Assembly (NCBI GenBank): GCA_023014335.1 | Contig: JAECYW010000014.1 | Location: 1,860,001-1,924,000, forward strand | Source: Galerina marginata | Taxonomy: Eukaryota > Basidiomycota > Agaricomycetes > Agaricales > Galerinaceae | Reading direction: 5' to 3' | DNA: 64,000 nucleotides | Part shown: positions 24,588 through 36,540 of the stretch, piece by piece | Position numbering within the stretch: the first letter of the stretch is position 1 | Layout: the number at the start of each line of letters is the position of its first letter | The notes under the pieces: generated by a model | Seen by the model: only the letters and a program-made list of their open reading frames with translations | Told to the model about the DNA's origin: nothing | Database searches by the model: none | Program-made: the position numbers and the translations under genes

Positions 24588-24932
24588 GTCATCCGCAAGT
24601 CATCAAAGAGATACAATGAATTCCCTCCAGCACTAACCAAGTCACCGCAAGTCATCCGCAACTCACAGGAAGTCATCCAAACTCACTGCAAGTGTTCCGC
24701 AAGTCATCAAAGAGATACGATGAATTCGCTCCAGCATTAGCCAAGTCACCGCAAGTCATCCGCAAGTCATCATAAGGATTCGATGAATTCGCTCCAGCAT
24801 TAATCAAGTCACCGCAAGTCATCCGCAAGTCATCATAAGGATTCGATGAATTTGCTCCAGCATTAATCAAGTCACCGCAAGTTATCCACAAGTCATCATA
24901 AGGATATGATGAATTCGCTCCAGCATTAACCA
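24588..24932 (-). repeat. 63-bp minisatellite, block 1
   Basis: About five units; on the minus strand they read GACTTGCGGATGACTTGCGG ... GGTTAATGCTGGAGCGAATT. 63 bp equals 21 codons, so the array stays open (ANSSNPYDDLRMTCGDLINA repeated), but this is a by-product of length rather than evidence for a protein. It is interrupted at 24932 by the element that follows and resumes at 26575. Confidence 0.85.
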
Positions 24933-26574
24933 CTTGTGAAGCAGCCATTGCTGCGCATGGCAAATACGAGTTCTTTATGTTTTTATTGTCTAAATAAGTT
25001 CATCAGTATCAAATACCCAGCTATTGATTATAATTTTTAGACTAAATCAAAACAGCATAAAATATTTAAAGACTCAAAAAAAAATCACACAATTCCTCAG
25101 CATTTACAATTAGTAATGAAATCATTCATTTGAATAATAAATTGAAGTATTTAAGGAATGGTGCAAATATTTGTCAATATTTGTGAGCATAAATATACTC
25201 AGCAGATACCCTAGAATTTTGCAAATTTTATGATACAAAATTGATGATATTTGAACAAGAATCCAGAAAGCTATGATATTATAATATATTTAATCTCTTA
25301 TCTTGGGCATTTGCTTGACAATTAAATTATCATATTGCATGGTATAAATATATTTGGACTCAGAAAAAAATTCTCTTATTTTACAGATTTCTTTTGCTTT
25401 CCACAACTTTCCCACGCTTGGAGGCAAAATGCTTATTTCTTGGATAATACAAACAGAACCAAATATTTGCAAATAATTATCCACCTATTTTACTGTCCTG
25501 AATTTTCTGGATTTTCTGATATTAAAATTATGTAATTTGAGTCAGAACTGAGCATGTTAGAGCCTGATTACTGATTTGCAGACTTGCGTCCAAAAGTCAT
25601 TTCTCAATGAGGAAATTACCTGGTCACATGATATTAATATATTTGTAATCAGAAAAATTCAGGCTATTTTTCAATATTTTTTCCGGATTTATTACATAAC
25701 ATTCTCACCCCGCAGATCAGATCTGCATGCTAAAAGCCTAATAATCCGATCATGATCGACATTGTGCACAGCATGATGCACGCCAAGATCAAAAATGGGT
25801 TTAGTCGACCCACTTTTGATCTTGGCGTGCGTCATCAGTCAATTAATGATGCGTGATGTCATTAATGTGCAATTCCATACATGTAAATATTTATTTTAGG
25901 TGTATCTCTATCAATTCTTCACGGATTCTGATGAAATAAATTGTAAAATATTTAGAAAATTCAGGGCTATAAATCATATTAAATGTGCGTCGTGGGAATC
26001 GGATTATTTGGTGACGTATGGGCATTATAAGAGTTGTTGATGGCATATCAGAGTATTGCATCATTGGTTACCAAGGGAAGTGATGGATCTGATGTCATAA
26101 ATATAGCAATGTGATCTGATTGATCCCATCAATCAATCAAGCTAAATTTAGAATGTGTTACTTTAAGCAATCAATACTGAGGATTGATGTATTTTATGCT
26201 ATTCTACACCAATTTTCCTGAAAAAAAAAAAATATTACTTGGAAAATTAATGGGATCAGTTTTTATTAAGAAGGTTTAGCAGTTGCGCAATTGAATGATA
26301 TAATATTTTGGGAATCAATCACATTGGCAACGTGCAACAGATGGTTACTAGGGAAAATGATGCATCACCAATCAATCAAAGTTGTCATCAAATGTGTTCT
26401 CACGACTTCATTTTTTTGAATTAAAAGACTACAAACATTTGTAGCAACTAGGAACAAAGACTACAAAAAAAGTGAAGCCGTGAGAGAAAATGAACGAAAA
26501 ATGTGGTCGCACTGCAAGCAAATTAGCGGAAAGTCAGAATAAGAACGAGTTCTTTTACTAACGTAAGAACTCGT
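24933..26574 (+). mobile_element. Non-autonomous hairpin-ended element, 1.64 kb
   Basis: Left end CTTGTGAAGCAGCCATTGCT, then GCGCATGGCAAATACGAGTT; right end TTTTACTAACGTAAGAACTCGT. The subterminal inverted repeats are CGAGTTCTT/AAGAACTCG. It sits inside the 63-bp minisatellite with A/AA at the junctions (ATTAACCA | ... | AAAGTCA). It has no coding capacity. An internal palindrome at about 25774-25835 (CACGCCAAGATCAAAA and complement) is notable. It is an inverted-orientation relative of the 30413-32043 element, similar along its whole length. Confidence 0.8.
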
Positions 26575-27130
26575 AAAGTCATAATAAGTCTCCCGCAAGT
26601 CAAATTTTGAATACTTTGAATCACTGCAACTCTTCTGCAACTGAAATTAACTTATATAATCACCAAAAAAAAAAAAACAAAACAAAACAAAAAACAAAAC
26701 AAAATCATCCACACACCCTCATCATAAGGATTCAATGAATTTGCTCCAGCATTAACCAAGTCACTGCAACTCATCTGCAAGTCATCATAAGGATAAGATG
26801 AATTCGCTCCAGCATTAACCAAGTCACCGCAAGTCATCGGCAAGTCATCATAAGGATACAATGAATTCACTCCAGCATTAATCAAGTCACCGCAAGTTGT
26901 CCAAACTCACCGCAAGTCATCCGGAACTCACAGGAAGTCATCTGAACTCACCGCAAGTCATCCGGAACTCACAACAAGTCATCTGAACTCACCGCAAGTC
27001 ATCGGCAAGTCATCATAAGGATACGATGAATTCACCACAGCATTAACCAAGTCACCGCAAGTTGTCTGCAAGTCATCATAAGGATACAAAAAGTCTCCCG
27101 CAAGTCAAATTTTGGATACTTTGAATCACT
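26575..27130 (-). repeat. 63-bp minisatellite, block 2
   Basis: Continuation of the same repeat family with shorter variants (GAACTCACCGCAAGTCATCC units near 26900-27000) and an A-rich interruption (26660-26705). It lies about 0.5 kb beyond the 3' end of the KDZ transposase and is probably part of the KDZ element's subterminal region, because the same order of segments recurs at 52890-55060. Confidence 0.75.
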
Positions 27131-27616
27131 CCAAGTCTTCTGCAAGTGAAATTAGCTCATATAATCATAAAAACACAAACAAAAACAAAAAACAAAAAAC
27201 AAAAAAATAGATACAATCAATTACTGAGAGTCAAGATACAGTAATTCACTACAGGCTCATCACAAGTCTTCTCAAATGATGTTCACATACTTTGAATCAC
27301 CGCAACTCCTCCACAAATGAAATTAGCATACTATCAAGCAGTCCTGTGCAATATAGTAAGGTCATCCAAAATGCATTGAGCAGACAGTACACAAAATTAA
27401 AAAAGCTATTTTTTCTCAAAAGAAAAAAAACATTCAAGTGAACATAAACAGTCCTTTATTGATAGGGGATATCTATTGTATTTGACTATCACAATCAATA
27501 CCACAAACATAGAAGTCATGTTCCGAGACTTGTATAGAAATTACCTTGCAGTCAAGACTCTTCATCCCAAAATGTGTTATAAAAATTTGAATACAAATAA
27601 ATTGTCATCATAGTAA
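27131..27616 (-). other. KDZ element 3' subterminal region
   Basis: Non-coding. In minus orientation it contains TGTGTACTGTCTGCTCAATG, CTATATTGCACAGGACT, GTGGAGGAGTTGCGGTGATT and CAAAGTATGTGAAC. All of these recur, diverged, at 53030-53160. This supports a shared transposon terminus. No terminal inverted repeat could be fixed. Confidence 0.6.
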
Positions 27617-29074
27617 TTACATGGCATCCACATCTGCTACATCCATAGCATTCACTTCAATACTATCTAACAATTCAGCTTCATCCATATTGTTCTCCTC
27701 ATTATCTGAAAAATCCCACTCATTATCCTTCTCAAGAACACTCTCAGTAACCTCAGATCTTTTAGCTTCTGCTATCTCTGCATAACTTGGACCCCAAGAG
27801 TCATAAGATGCATCCGGAATGACCAGTACTTCAGGCTGCCATGCAACACAAAGTCTCAAGAGGTATTTTTTTCGTTTATTTAGTTCAAACATCATATCAG
27901 GATGTGCTTCAGCCCAATTTAAAGCCACTATTAATACTCCCCATTCTTCATACATCCATTGTTGCATTGATAATTTTTCTTCTTTAAGTCTTCTTTCTTC
28001 TTCAACACAACGATCATATTCCAATAAAGCCTTGATTCCAATCCGAACATCTTCATTTCCCAACCAAGCAGGAATGTCCTGAGGGTTATCATTCTCATCT
28101 GTCAATCCAATATCTTGCCAAATATCATCATCCACATCAAGCTTGAACAATCCATCCAATTGAATTGGTAAAGGAGCAACGGCACCCCTAGGTGCCTTCT
28201 TTGAGTCAATTAATTTTACCAACTCAGAACACAGTTTGTTGTAGTTTCTGGCCAATGTTTGAATGCCTGGTTCCTTCTTTTTGAATGATTGCTCAGTGTG
28301 CTTTTGTAGTTTAGAGTGATTCATTGTGTTTCGATAGGCCCGCTCCAAGCTTTCAATCTCAAACTTTCTTTGGCGAAGACGATCACGAATGCGCTGTTTC
28401 AAAGCCAAAGCATTCATACGAATCTTCAAAAATTCATTTCCCATGAGATTGTTTAAATTCAATCTTCCATCAACTGAGAGCTTTCCTTTTTTATAGGTAA
28501 TAGCTTTTTGATTTTTTTGAACTTTAGTAGTGAGTTCATCAATTGATTCTGCTACTGATGTTGGGTCCAGACCATCATCATATTCACCATCAACAAGCAT
28601 ATCATTAAGTTGCCTCAATGACTTCTTGTCATTTTCTAGACTTTTTGTCAAGGCTAAAATTTCTTCAATTTCTTTATTTGCCAAGTTCTTTGATTGGCGC
28701 TTCAACGGCTTTGTTTGTTCAGCAACCTGATCATCCCATTCATCTTGTAGAAATTGTTCAGTTTATCCTTCATCATATAAAGCTTGCAAAGTCTCGGCTG
28801 CTTCTGCCTTTCGATTACCAGTAGAAATCCACTTTCGCCGTAACCATACACCCAAGTCCAGCATAGATTTCCGATCAAGCTGTTTAATCTTGGTGTCAAT
28901 GGTGTAGATACGGTTAAAATAACTGAAAACTTGGCAAGAAGGAATTAATGCTTTTATGGCACTCCAAAATCTCTCACAACCTTCACTATCGGTTAACCCA
29001 AAGCCTTTGCACTTTCTGGGGTGATATATAATTTGACAAGGCCATTGATGACCATATGCATGGAATACAGAAAT

Positions 29075-30347
29075 TACAAGTTCTTACGTAGTAAAAGAAC
29101 TTGTTTTCCGGCCTGCATAGCAGGCAGAAATGGTTTCTAACGCAATGGTTGGAAATTCTCCCACTCATACTGTGACCCTGCATGGTTTCTGTATCTCAGC
29201 CATTACTCAGCCAATTTTGATGATTTTGGTATCAAAAAATTCGTAAAAATCAGGGCTTTCATGTGGCATGGGTATCCAGGGACGATTCGGTCATGTGATC
29301 TGTTCACACGACCCAAAAAGCGGAAATTTGTGTGAATTTACACTTGAAGCAGATTTCAGTGAGCTAGATATGCTAAAATATGTTGCCCAGACCAATATAA
29401 AATAATGTACAAATATTTACATATGTTTTGCAATGATGTCATGGTGTCTAAATCTGGCAAACAGCCAGCTTAACTCAGTGAAAATCGCAAAATTGGTGTT
29501 AAACTGACTGGATAACCCATAAAAGGCATACCAAACAATGCAAAACATGACCAAATAGCTTCAATATGATGTAATAGATGCTTACATAATCAAACTCACA
29601 ACAGAACTCTGTGCAATTGCCTTGGAATCAGTTGATGCACCAAGTTAGACCAAAATATTCTCAGGGATATGTCATGTGATATGTGTGCACAGACCATCTC
29701 TTAGGTAAAAAACATTATCAGTATTTTTATTTTATTTTAATGCCTTTAAAATCTCTCAATATAGCTTATTTACTGTGTTTTCAACAATATTCCGCATTTG
29801 GTAAGTCACATAAAGATGTGACAATACGCATGTGACACCATATTTTAGCCCTGATTTTTCTGATAATTACACATTTTGTTTCAAGGCAATCCGATAGAAA
29901 CTAAGTGACGTATAAATTAATTCTGTTACAAGTTTCTTATTGTAGTCTAATAATTAATCTTGTTACAAGTTCTTACGTAGTAAAAGAACTTGTTTTCCGG
30001 CCTGCATAGCAGGCAGAAATGGTTTCTAACGCAATGGTTGGAAATTCTCCCACTCATACTGTGATCCTGCATGGTTTCTGTATCTCAGCCATTACTCAGC
30101 CAATTTTGATGATTTTGGTATCAAAAAATTCGTAAAAATCAGGGCCTTCCTGGTCACGTGACCAGGCCGTTTTAGGCTTGTTAGATCCGCCTCATTTTTC
30201 TGCTTTTTTTGAGTATAAGATCATCCCAATAGCTTCAGAACTGAGCGGACTATGCATTATTTACTTATTTAACCTTTATTTATAGTCGGACTTCCCTTAA
30301 AAGTAAGAACTTGTTTTTGCCATGCGCAGCAATGGCCTCTGACCAAG
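29075..30347 (-). mobile_element. Hairpin-ended element with one extra 889-bp unit, 1.27 kb
   Basis: Inserted in the KDZ gene. Plus-strand left end TACAAGTTCTTACGTAGT; right end GCGCAGCAATGGCCTCTGAC then CAAG. The terminal module (hairpin GCCTGCATAGCAGGC, then GAAACCATTTC complement) occurs twice, at about 29080-29260 and 29965-30150, about 890 bp apart, so this copy holds one 889-bp unit beyond the minimal element. Compare the 366-bp and 4.83-kb copies below. It is diverged from the 41659 array, so older or from another source copy. Confidence 0.85.
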
Positions 30348-30412
30348 TTCCAAATACAATACGGTCCTGAAAGTCTCCAAGAAAATCAAACTTGATACAA
30401 CTTCTGTGGAGT

Positions 30413-32043
30413 TACGAGTTCTTACGTTAGTAAAAGAACTCGTTCTTATTCTGACTTTCCGCTAATTTGCTTGCAGTGCGACCTCATTTTTCGTTGATTT
30501 TCTCTCACGGCTTCACTTTTTTTGTAGTCTTTGTTCCTAGTTGCTACAAATGTTTGTAGTCTTTTAATTCACAAAATGAAGTCGTGAGAACACATTTGAT
30601 GACAACTTTGATTAATTGGTGATGCATCATTTTCCCTAGTAACCATCTGTTGCACGTTGCCAATGTGATTGATTTCCAAAATAATACATCATTCAATTGT
30701 GCAACTGCTAAACCTTCTTAATAAAAACTGATCCCATTAATTTTCCAAGTAATACCTTTTTTTTTTCAGGAAAATTGGTGCAGAATAGCATAAAATGCAT
30801 CCATCCTCAGTATTGATTGCTTAAAGTAACACATTCTAAATTTAGCTTGATTGAGTGATGGGATCAATGCCATCACATTGCTATATTTATGACATCAGAT
30901 CCATTACTTCCCTTGGTAACCAATGATGCAATACTTTGATATGCCGTCAATGACTCCTATAACGCCTATACATCACCAAATAGTCCGATTCCCGCAACGC
31001 ACATTTAGTATGATTTATAGCCCTGAATTTTCTGAAAATTTTACAATTTATTTCATCAGAATCCGTTAAGAATTGATAGAGATACGCCTAAAATAAATAC
31101 TTAGGTGTATGAATATTGCACATTAATGACATCACGATCCTTAATTGAGTGATGACGCACGCCAAGGTCAAAAGTGGGTCGACTATAGTCATTTTTGACC
31201 TTGGCGTGCGTCATGCTGTGCACAATGTCGATCATGATCGGATTATTAGGCTTTTAGCATGCAGATCTGATCTGTGGGGTGAGAATGTTATGTAATAAAT
31301 CCGGAAAAAATATTGAAAAATAGCCTGAATTTTTCTGATTACAAATATATTAAAATCATGTGACCAGGTAATTTCCTCATTGAGAAATGACTTTTGGACG
31401 CGAGTCTGCAAATCAGTAATCAGGCTCTAACATGCTCAGTTCTGACTCAAATTACATAATCTTAATATCAGAAAATCCAGAAAATTCAGGGCAATAAAAT
31501 AGGTGGATAATTATTTGCAAATATTTGGTTCTGTTTGTATTATTCAAGATATAAGCATTTTGCATCCAAGCGTGGGAAAGTTGTGGAAAGCAAAAAAAAA
31601 TTGTAAAATAAGAGAAATTTTTTCCGAGTCCAAATATGCAATCTGATAACTTAATTGTCAAGCAAATGCCCAAGATAAGATATTAAATATATTATAATAT
31701 CATAGCTTCCTGGATTCTTGTTCAAATATCATGAATTTTGTATTATAAAATTTGCAAAATTCTGGGTTATCTGCTGAGTATATTTATGCTTACAAATATT
31801 GACAAATATTTGCACTATTCCTTAAATACTTCAATTTATTATTCAAATGAATGATTTCATTACTAATTGTAAATGCTGAGGAATTGTGTGATTTTTTTTT
31901 GAGTCTTTAAATATTTTATGCTGTTTTTATTTAGTCTAAAAATTATAATCAATAGCTGGGTATTTGATACTAATAAACTTATTTAGACAATAAAAACATA
32001 AAGAACTCGTATTTGCCATGCGCAGCAATGGCTGCTTCACAAG
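30413..32043 (-). mobile_element. Non-autonomous hairpin-ended element, 1.63 kb
   Basis: Second insertion in the KDZ gene, inverted relative to 24933-26574 and similar along its length. Ends: ACGAGTTCTTACGTTAGT on the left, GCCATGCGCAGCAATGGC then TGCTTCACAAG on the right. The KDZ codons CAA CTC CAC AGA are split after CAA with only AA shared by both sides. An internal palindrome at about 31152-31213 has arms GACGCACGCCAAGGTCAAAA. No gene inside. Confidence 0.85.
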
Positions 32044-34141
32044 TTGACATCCAATATCATACAATAAGCCAACCCGCATAGATTCCGGGATATGTTCAAA
32101 CAGCTTGTGTAATAATGCCAAGGCATAATGCTGTTTTTCACCCGCAGATGTCATGTTTGCAAGCCATAATACTCGATCATGCCGACAAAGTATACCCATA
32201 AGACCAGTATCAGCAAAAAACGCAGTGTTGGCTTTAATACGCCGTTCATCTGCTGCCAGAAAGGAGTCATGACACTCATTAAGAACAGCTGAGGGCACTT
32301 TCATCCCAGGCTCATAATCTGGGCCGTCAGTCTCCTTTTCTTTTGATGGCTTGGCCTTGTTATCTTTTTTTTTCTTACTAGGACGAACTGTTTCAACGTT
32401 CTCCTCCATAGCTGTTAGCTCCTCTGTGGGAACAAAGATGGTTTCGGGATGAACCCGGGGCTCTTGCCAAGCCTTGCTTTGAGACTTACGGCGCTTCTGA
32501 GTAAAGCAGGCATCAATACAAACAATAACATCAACCCTATTTAGATTTCAATAAAGAAACAATTTGAATAATATTCAATAACGTACAAATCTTCTTCTTT
32601 TTTCCAGTTCTCACCACCAAAACAGAGTGGACAGCGTTCTCGAAGGTATTCACTTGGTCGGTCAGAATGCTTAGGTGAAGGTAATTCATCCACTATGTCA
32701 AGTAGTATAAGTCAAGTTTATTTATAAAAAATGCAGAATTAATACCAGGGGAAGAAGCATCAGACATCTCAACATCGGGCAAAGCTTGAGGCTCATGCAT
32801 TATTATATCTGATAATTATTCAGATGAGAATCAATTTAAATAATCAAAATAGGCCTACCACTCTCTTCTACATTGTCATCCTCATCATCTATCGCAAGGA
32901 TAGATCCCCGAACTTGATCCAAATAATCCCGAATCATGAGATTCTTTGTATCTACCAACGTTGCATACCAATGAAGAGCATTTCCAAATCGGCCACAAAG
33001 ACTATCCTAGTAAACAAAATTGTCAAGTTTTAAAATTGAATAAAGGTCAAAAATAGATCATACTCTTGTTGTAAGCTTAAAGTCTCTTGCGCTAAGAAAA
33101 CCTTCAAGGGTTTCACACCATGCAGTTGTATTCGGAGCCGCGTTGACAAAAAGCTCTTGTGCAAAGTCCAGAACATTTAAATCAACAGCCAGAGTTGGCT
33201 CACTAGGAGCACAAGGAAATAAACCGCGTGATAACAGTTGCAGGGCAGGTTCAGTACAAGTGCAAAGCACTATCTTTCCAATTTCTAAACCAAGAAAATA
33301 AATCTATTGGCACAAATTGGCATAATAAAGCCACTTACTTTGGAAGTAGATACAAGATACATTGAGTAAACGCCCTTGATGAGCACAGCCCGAACAGCCA
33401 TGAATATTGTCAATCTGAGACATGTTGCGAAGGCCTGCAGTTTCCGACAACAGAGTAAGATAAGGCTTAAGCAAAGCAGGAATAATATCCTCGCTCCACT
33501 TGCGCCACTGTCGCTGTTTTTTAGCATTCCTTTGTTCATCAATCTCTGATTCATCCTGATCATCCACCAGAATGTTAGATTTATCACCGGTTTTTTCAAT
33601 ACTCTCAGGTATCAATAACGGCTCCGCCACATGAGCAAAAACTCCAGATGGAGCATAGACCAGGCCCTGATGGCCAATAACAGCTGTTCCTGAGCCATAT
33701 GGGCGGCGAGACCTGGGCAGTTCATGAATTGGAACCAGATTAGGAGGTGGTGGAGAAGAGCTAGCCATAGCTATAGCAGCAGCAGCCAAAATTTTCTTTG
33801 AAGCTCTGAAAACTGAAGGCATGATGGAGGTAAGGAAGAAAGAAGGAAACATTGATCCCACCTATCCACAGTACTTATAACTAAGATCTATAAATATCTT
33901 GACAGATGCAGATTGATATATGTCAACTGACAGATATCAACTGACAGGTTCCACAAAATAAGATCAAGAAACAAGTAAAAATAGAATTTCAAACTATTTT
34001 TACCACACAGAGACACAGTATATAAAAATTACATGATATCCTGGACATAGAAATTAGAGATAAAAACAAGCTAACAATTAAATAAAAGAACTTACAAGCA
34101 GGTCAAGAAAATTTCGCATATGTACACATGCCCACTACAAT

Positions 34142-36540
34142 CTAGACAGACAACGGAAGATAACGAGGGATTGTAGGGGCACGGCCAAAGTACTCAAAGA
34201 ATGTTTGACAATAAAATGGAAATGCAACTTTTTCGAGGCCCTCGATCTGGTCCTTGACCGACAATGACAAGCTCTGCGAGCCCAATGCCTGTCCACGCTG
34301 ACTGAGAAATTTGAGCTGTCCAGCTTCTCGACCGGGCCAAACCGCAAGCAACAAAGCAAAGGCCTCAACATACGACTTCCGAGATTCCCAATGTGCAGCA
34401 CCTAAACCTTCATCTTTGGTCGGAAAATCTTGGGTCACAGGGAACTTGTTCGGAAAGCAAGCGTACACCATATCATCCCTCTCAGCTCGCTCCAATTCCG
34501 ACATTGCATCCCGAGGTATGACAGATTGATCGAGGGTTAAAAGCTCGAGGCGGAAATTGTGCTCGCCTAAGTCCCAAACAATCTCCCGCAGCATCGGCAA
34601 GTCCAACGTAACCTTCCGAGCAACAACATCAGCAATCCAGCCGATAATCCTGCGCTTCCAGACCAATCGGAAAGGACTCGCCAAATGCGTCATGTCAGAT
34701 ATGCCAAAAGCCAATTGCAGCTCCTCGATATTCTTACGACGCTTGTCCTTGGAGTTTGGGACCGAGGCATTTGACGAAAAACCGAGAGTTTTCGAAAGGA
34801 CATGGATAAAGAAGTCCTTCCAGTCTTGGGTGCTTGGAATTTGGAAATGGGAGGAAGGCCGATTAATCGCAAAATACAGCCATCCCGAACGGATCGCAAG
34901 CCAGCCGACAATGAAAAGGAGGAAGTTCTTGTCCTGATCGTTCCTCACGACGTAAGGGTCGAGAACGTGATAGTTGCGGAAACGCTCGTAGTTCGCATGG
35001 TCCCATACCAGCGCCTTGGTGTTCACCCGAGCCAACGCATCTTCCCACAGAGGAAGAGCAGACGAGAAGACACGACCAGGCATGCGCTTGAACTTCTCGT
35101 AATTGACCTGTGGTTGAATTGGCAGGGGCCGGAGGGAGGTGAACACCACAAAAACAGTAGGGCCCGACGCAGGTTGAGGCGGTGGCGCGGCGACCTGAGT
35201 TTGAGACTCTTAAGTACCAAAATGTTAGTAAGTGATAATAAAACTAAATAAAAGCAGAAACGTACCGTTAGCCAAATGTCCTTCACCTATATTCTCCTCT
35301 CGCAAGTTCTGCGAGGCACGGTTGCGAGCCGCCGACGCCGGACCAGTGTAAGCAGGCCGGTAACCTTCCCAACGTTCAGCCACCAAGTCGAGAGGAGGTT
35401 CGAGCTGGCCATCAGGATTGATGATGATCATGTTGCGAGGGATGCGGGAGGGCGGGCGAACGAGCCAAACCGGCACGGAAAGGCTATACAATTCCTGGGC
35501 GACCTGTAAATCACAGGTAACAGCGCCGACGACGCCAACCATCGCCAGGCCGTCCTTTCTGCCGAGGTTCTGACTGTCGAGGGGCACGGAAACACTGTAA
35601 GCTCGGTGGATGCTGTAGTACTCGAAGATGGCCAGGGTTTCAAGGTAATACCTCTGGAAGAAGGTGAATGTGAGGAGAGTGTCGTCGAAGGTTTGGGAGG
35701 CGCAATTGAGAGCAATGGCAGCGAAAGCCATGCCCCTGGAACAGTGGCGGAGGTCCCTCTTCTCCGCTGCGGTGCATTTGTGTGGGTTACGCTCAACGTA
35801 CTCGTCCACCCGCTGCCCCAAATCTCGGCGCATGTCCATGACCCTGTTTGCAAGGTCTTGCTTGATGCGACCGAAATCGCAGAATGCTGAGCCCTCCTCG
35901 AAGTCGAAGTCGACCTTCGTGATATTGCGCCAGGCCAAGGCATAGGGATGTTTCTTCAGGTCCTTGGGAGAAGGCCGGGCTTGCACGAACGGGAGGTAAG
36001 GAGTCGCCGAGTTGTACCACTGAGGCCATAGTGTAAAATCCCCAGTGAAGTAACGTCCGTCCAGGCGGAGTCGCACCGAGGCCTCGTCCTTCGAAAAATC
36101 GGGAATATAGGTCATGTTGGGAGAGGTGACTATATATCGGGTAGGGATCGGCCTTCCATTGGCGTCCAAGCCTGGTGGGTCAACTGCGAGGCCAGGAACC
36201 AGGTAACGGAGGGTAGGCAGCTCCCCAATGGCGCGGGCGTCCGCAAAATTGAAAGCTATGAGCAGAAGTTAGCAACAACATAGAAGAGAAGAAATCATAA
36301 GCACGTACCTGGGCTGCCCCTGCTGTTGGCCTCAAAAATTGCTACATCGTCCTTCGAGCCGTCGCGTTGCCGTCCGTAGCAGTCGGTGTAAGATCCTAAG
36401 ATACATAAATACGCGAATAAGTCAAACACTGAAAGAAAGTACGCACCTGCGGGTCCTGCCATGGCGAGAGAAGCTAAAAGAAGGTCAGCACGGTCCAAAA
36501 CCACGGGCATCGCTGTCATCGGCACAGTAGCAGACCCCAT
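34142..36540 (-). CDS. Agaric multicopy protein of unknown function
   Basis: Four or five exons, minus strand, in GC-rich sequence. Start MGSATVPMTAMPVVLDRA at 36540, with short introns near 36470-36390 and 36306-36255. A long exon (36255-35265) gives ALAWRNITKVDFDFEEGSAF, MGVV-like GVVGAVTCDLQVAQELYSLS and VPVWLVRPPSRIPRNMIII. The last exon (35215-34142) gives YEKFKRMPGRVFSSALPLWE and ends IPRYLPLSV. The pattern VGAxTxDxxVAQxLYxxxxPVWLxRP is, from memory, typical of a lineage-expanded mushroom family with no assigned function. No catalytic motif is visible. Reading frames are clean, so it is probably intact. It diverges from the large gene at 39435, with about 2.9 kb of repeat-rich sequence between. 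Confidence 0.65.

Larger units (their letters stand above)
27617..33861 (-). pseudogene. KDZ transposase with CxC1-type domain, disrupted
   Basis: KDZ transposases are DDE-type enzymes of large eukaryotic DNA transposons, abundant in mushrooms. N-terminal exons (33861-33040) give RQWRKWSEDIIPALLKPYL, the cysteine cluster GCSGCAHQGRLLNVSCIYF and LCTCTEPALQLLSRGLFPCA (CxC1-like). The catalytic core follows: VCIDACFTQKRR (about 32510), LCRHDRVLWLANMTSAGEKQ, YDIGCQL (about 32060) and SEGCERFWSAIK (about 28985), a plausible D...D...E set. The C-terminal part (28705-27617) has the usual WQDIGL, VRIGIKALLEYDRCVEEERR and acidic tail. There are two insertions in the core, at YDIGCQ|LHRSC (30413-32043) and IVFG|ISVFHAYGHQW (29075-30347). 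Reading frames match exactly on both sides of each. A TAA at 28763-28765 interrupts ALYDEG|TEQFLQDEWDDQ. It is therefore inactive. The start could also be the Met at 33822. Confidence 0.9.
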
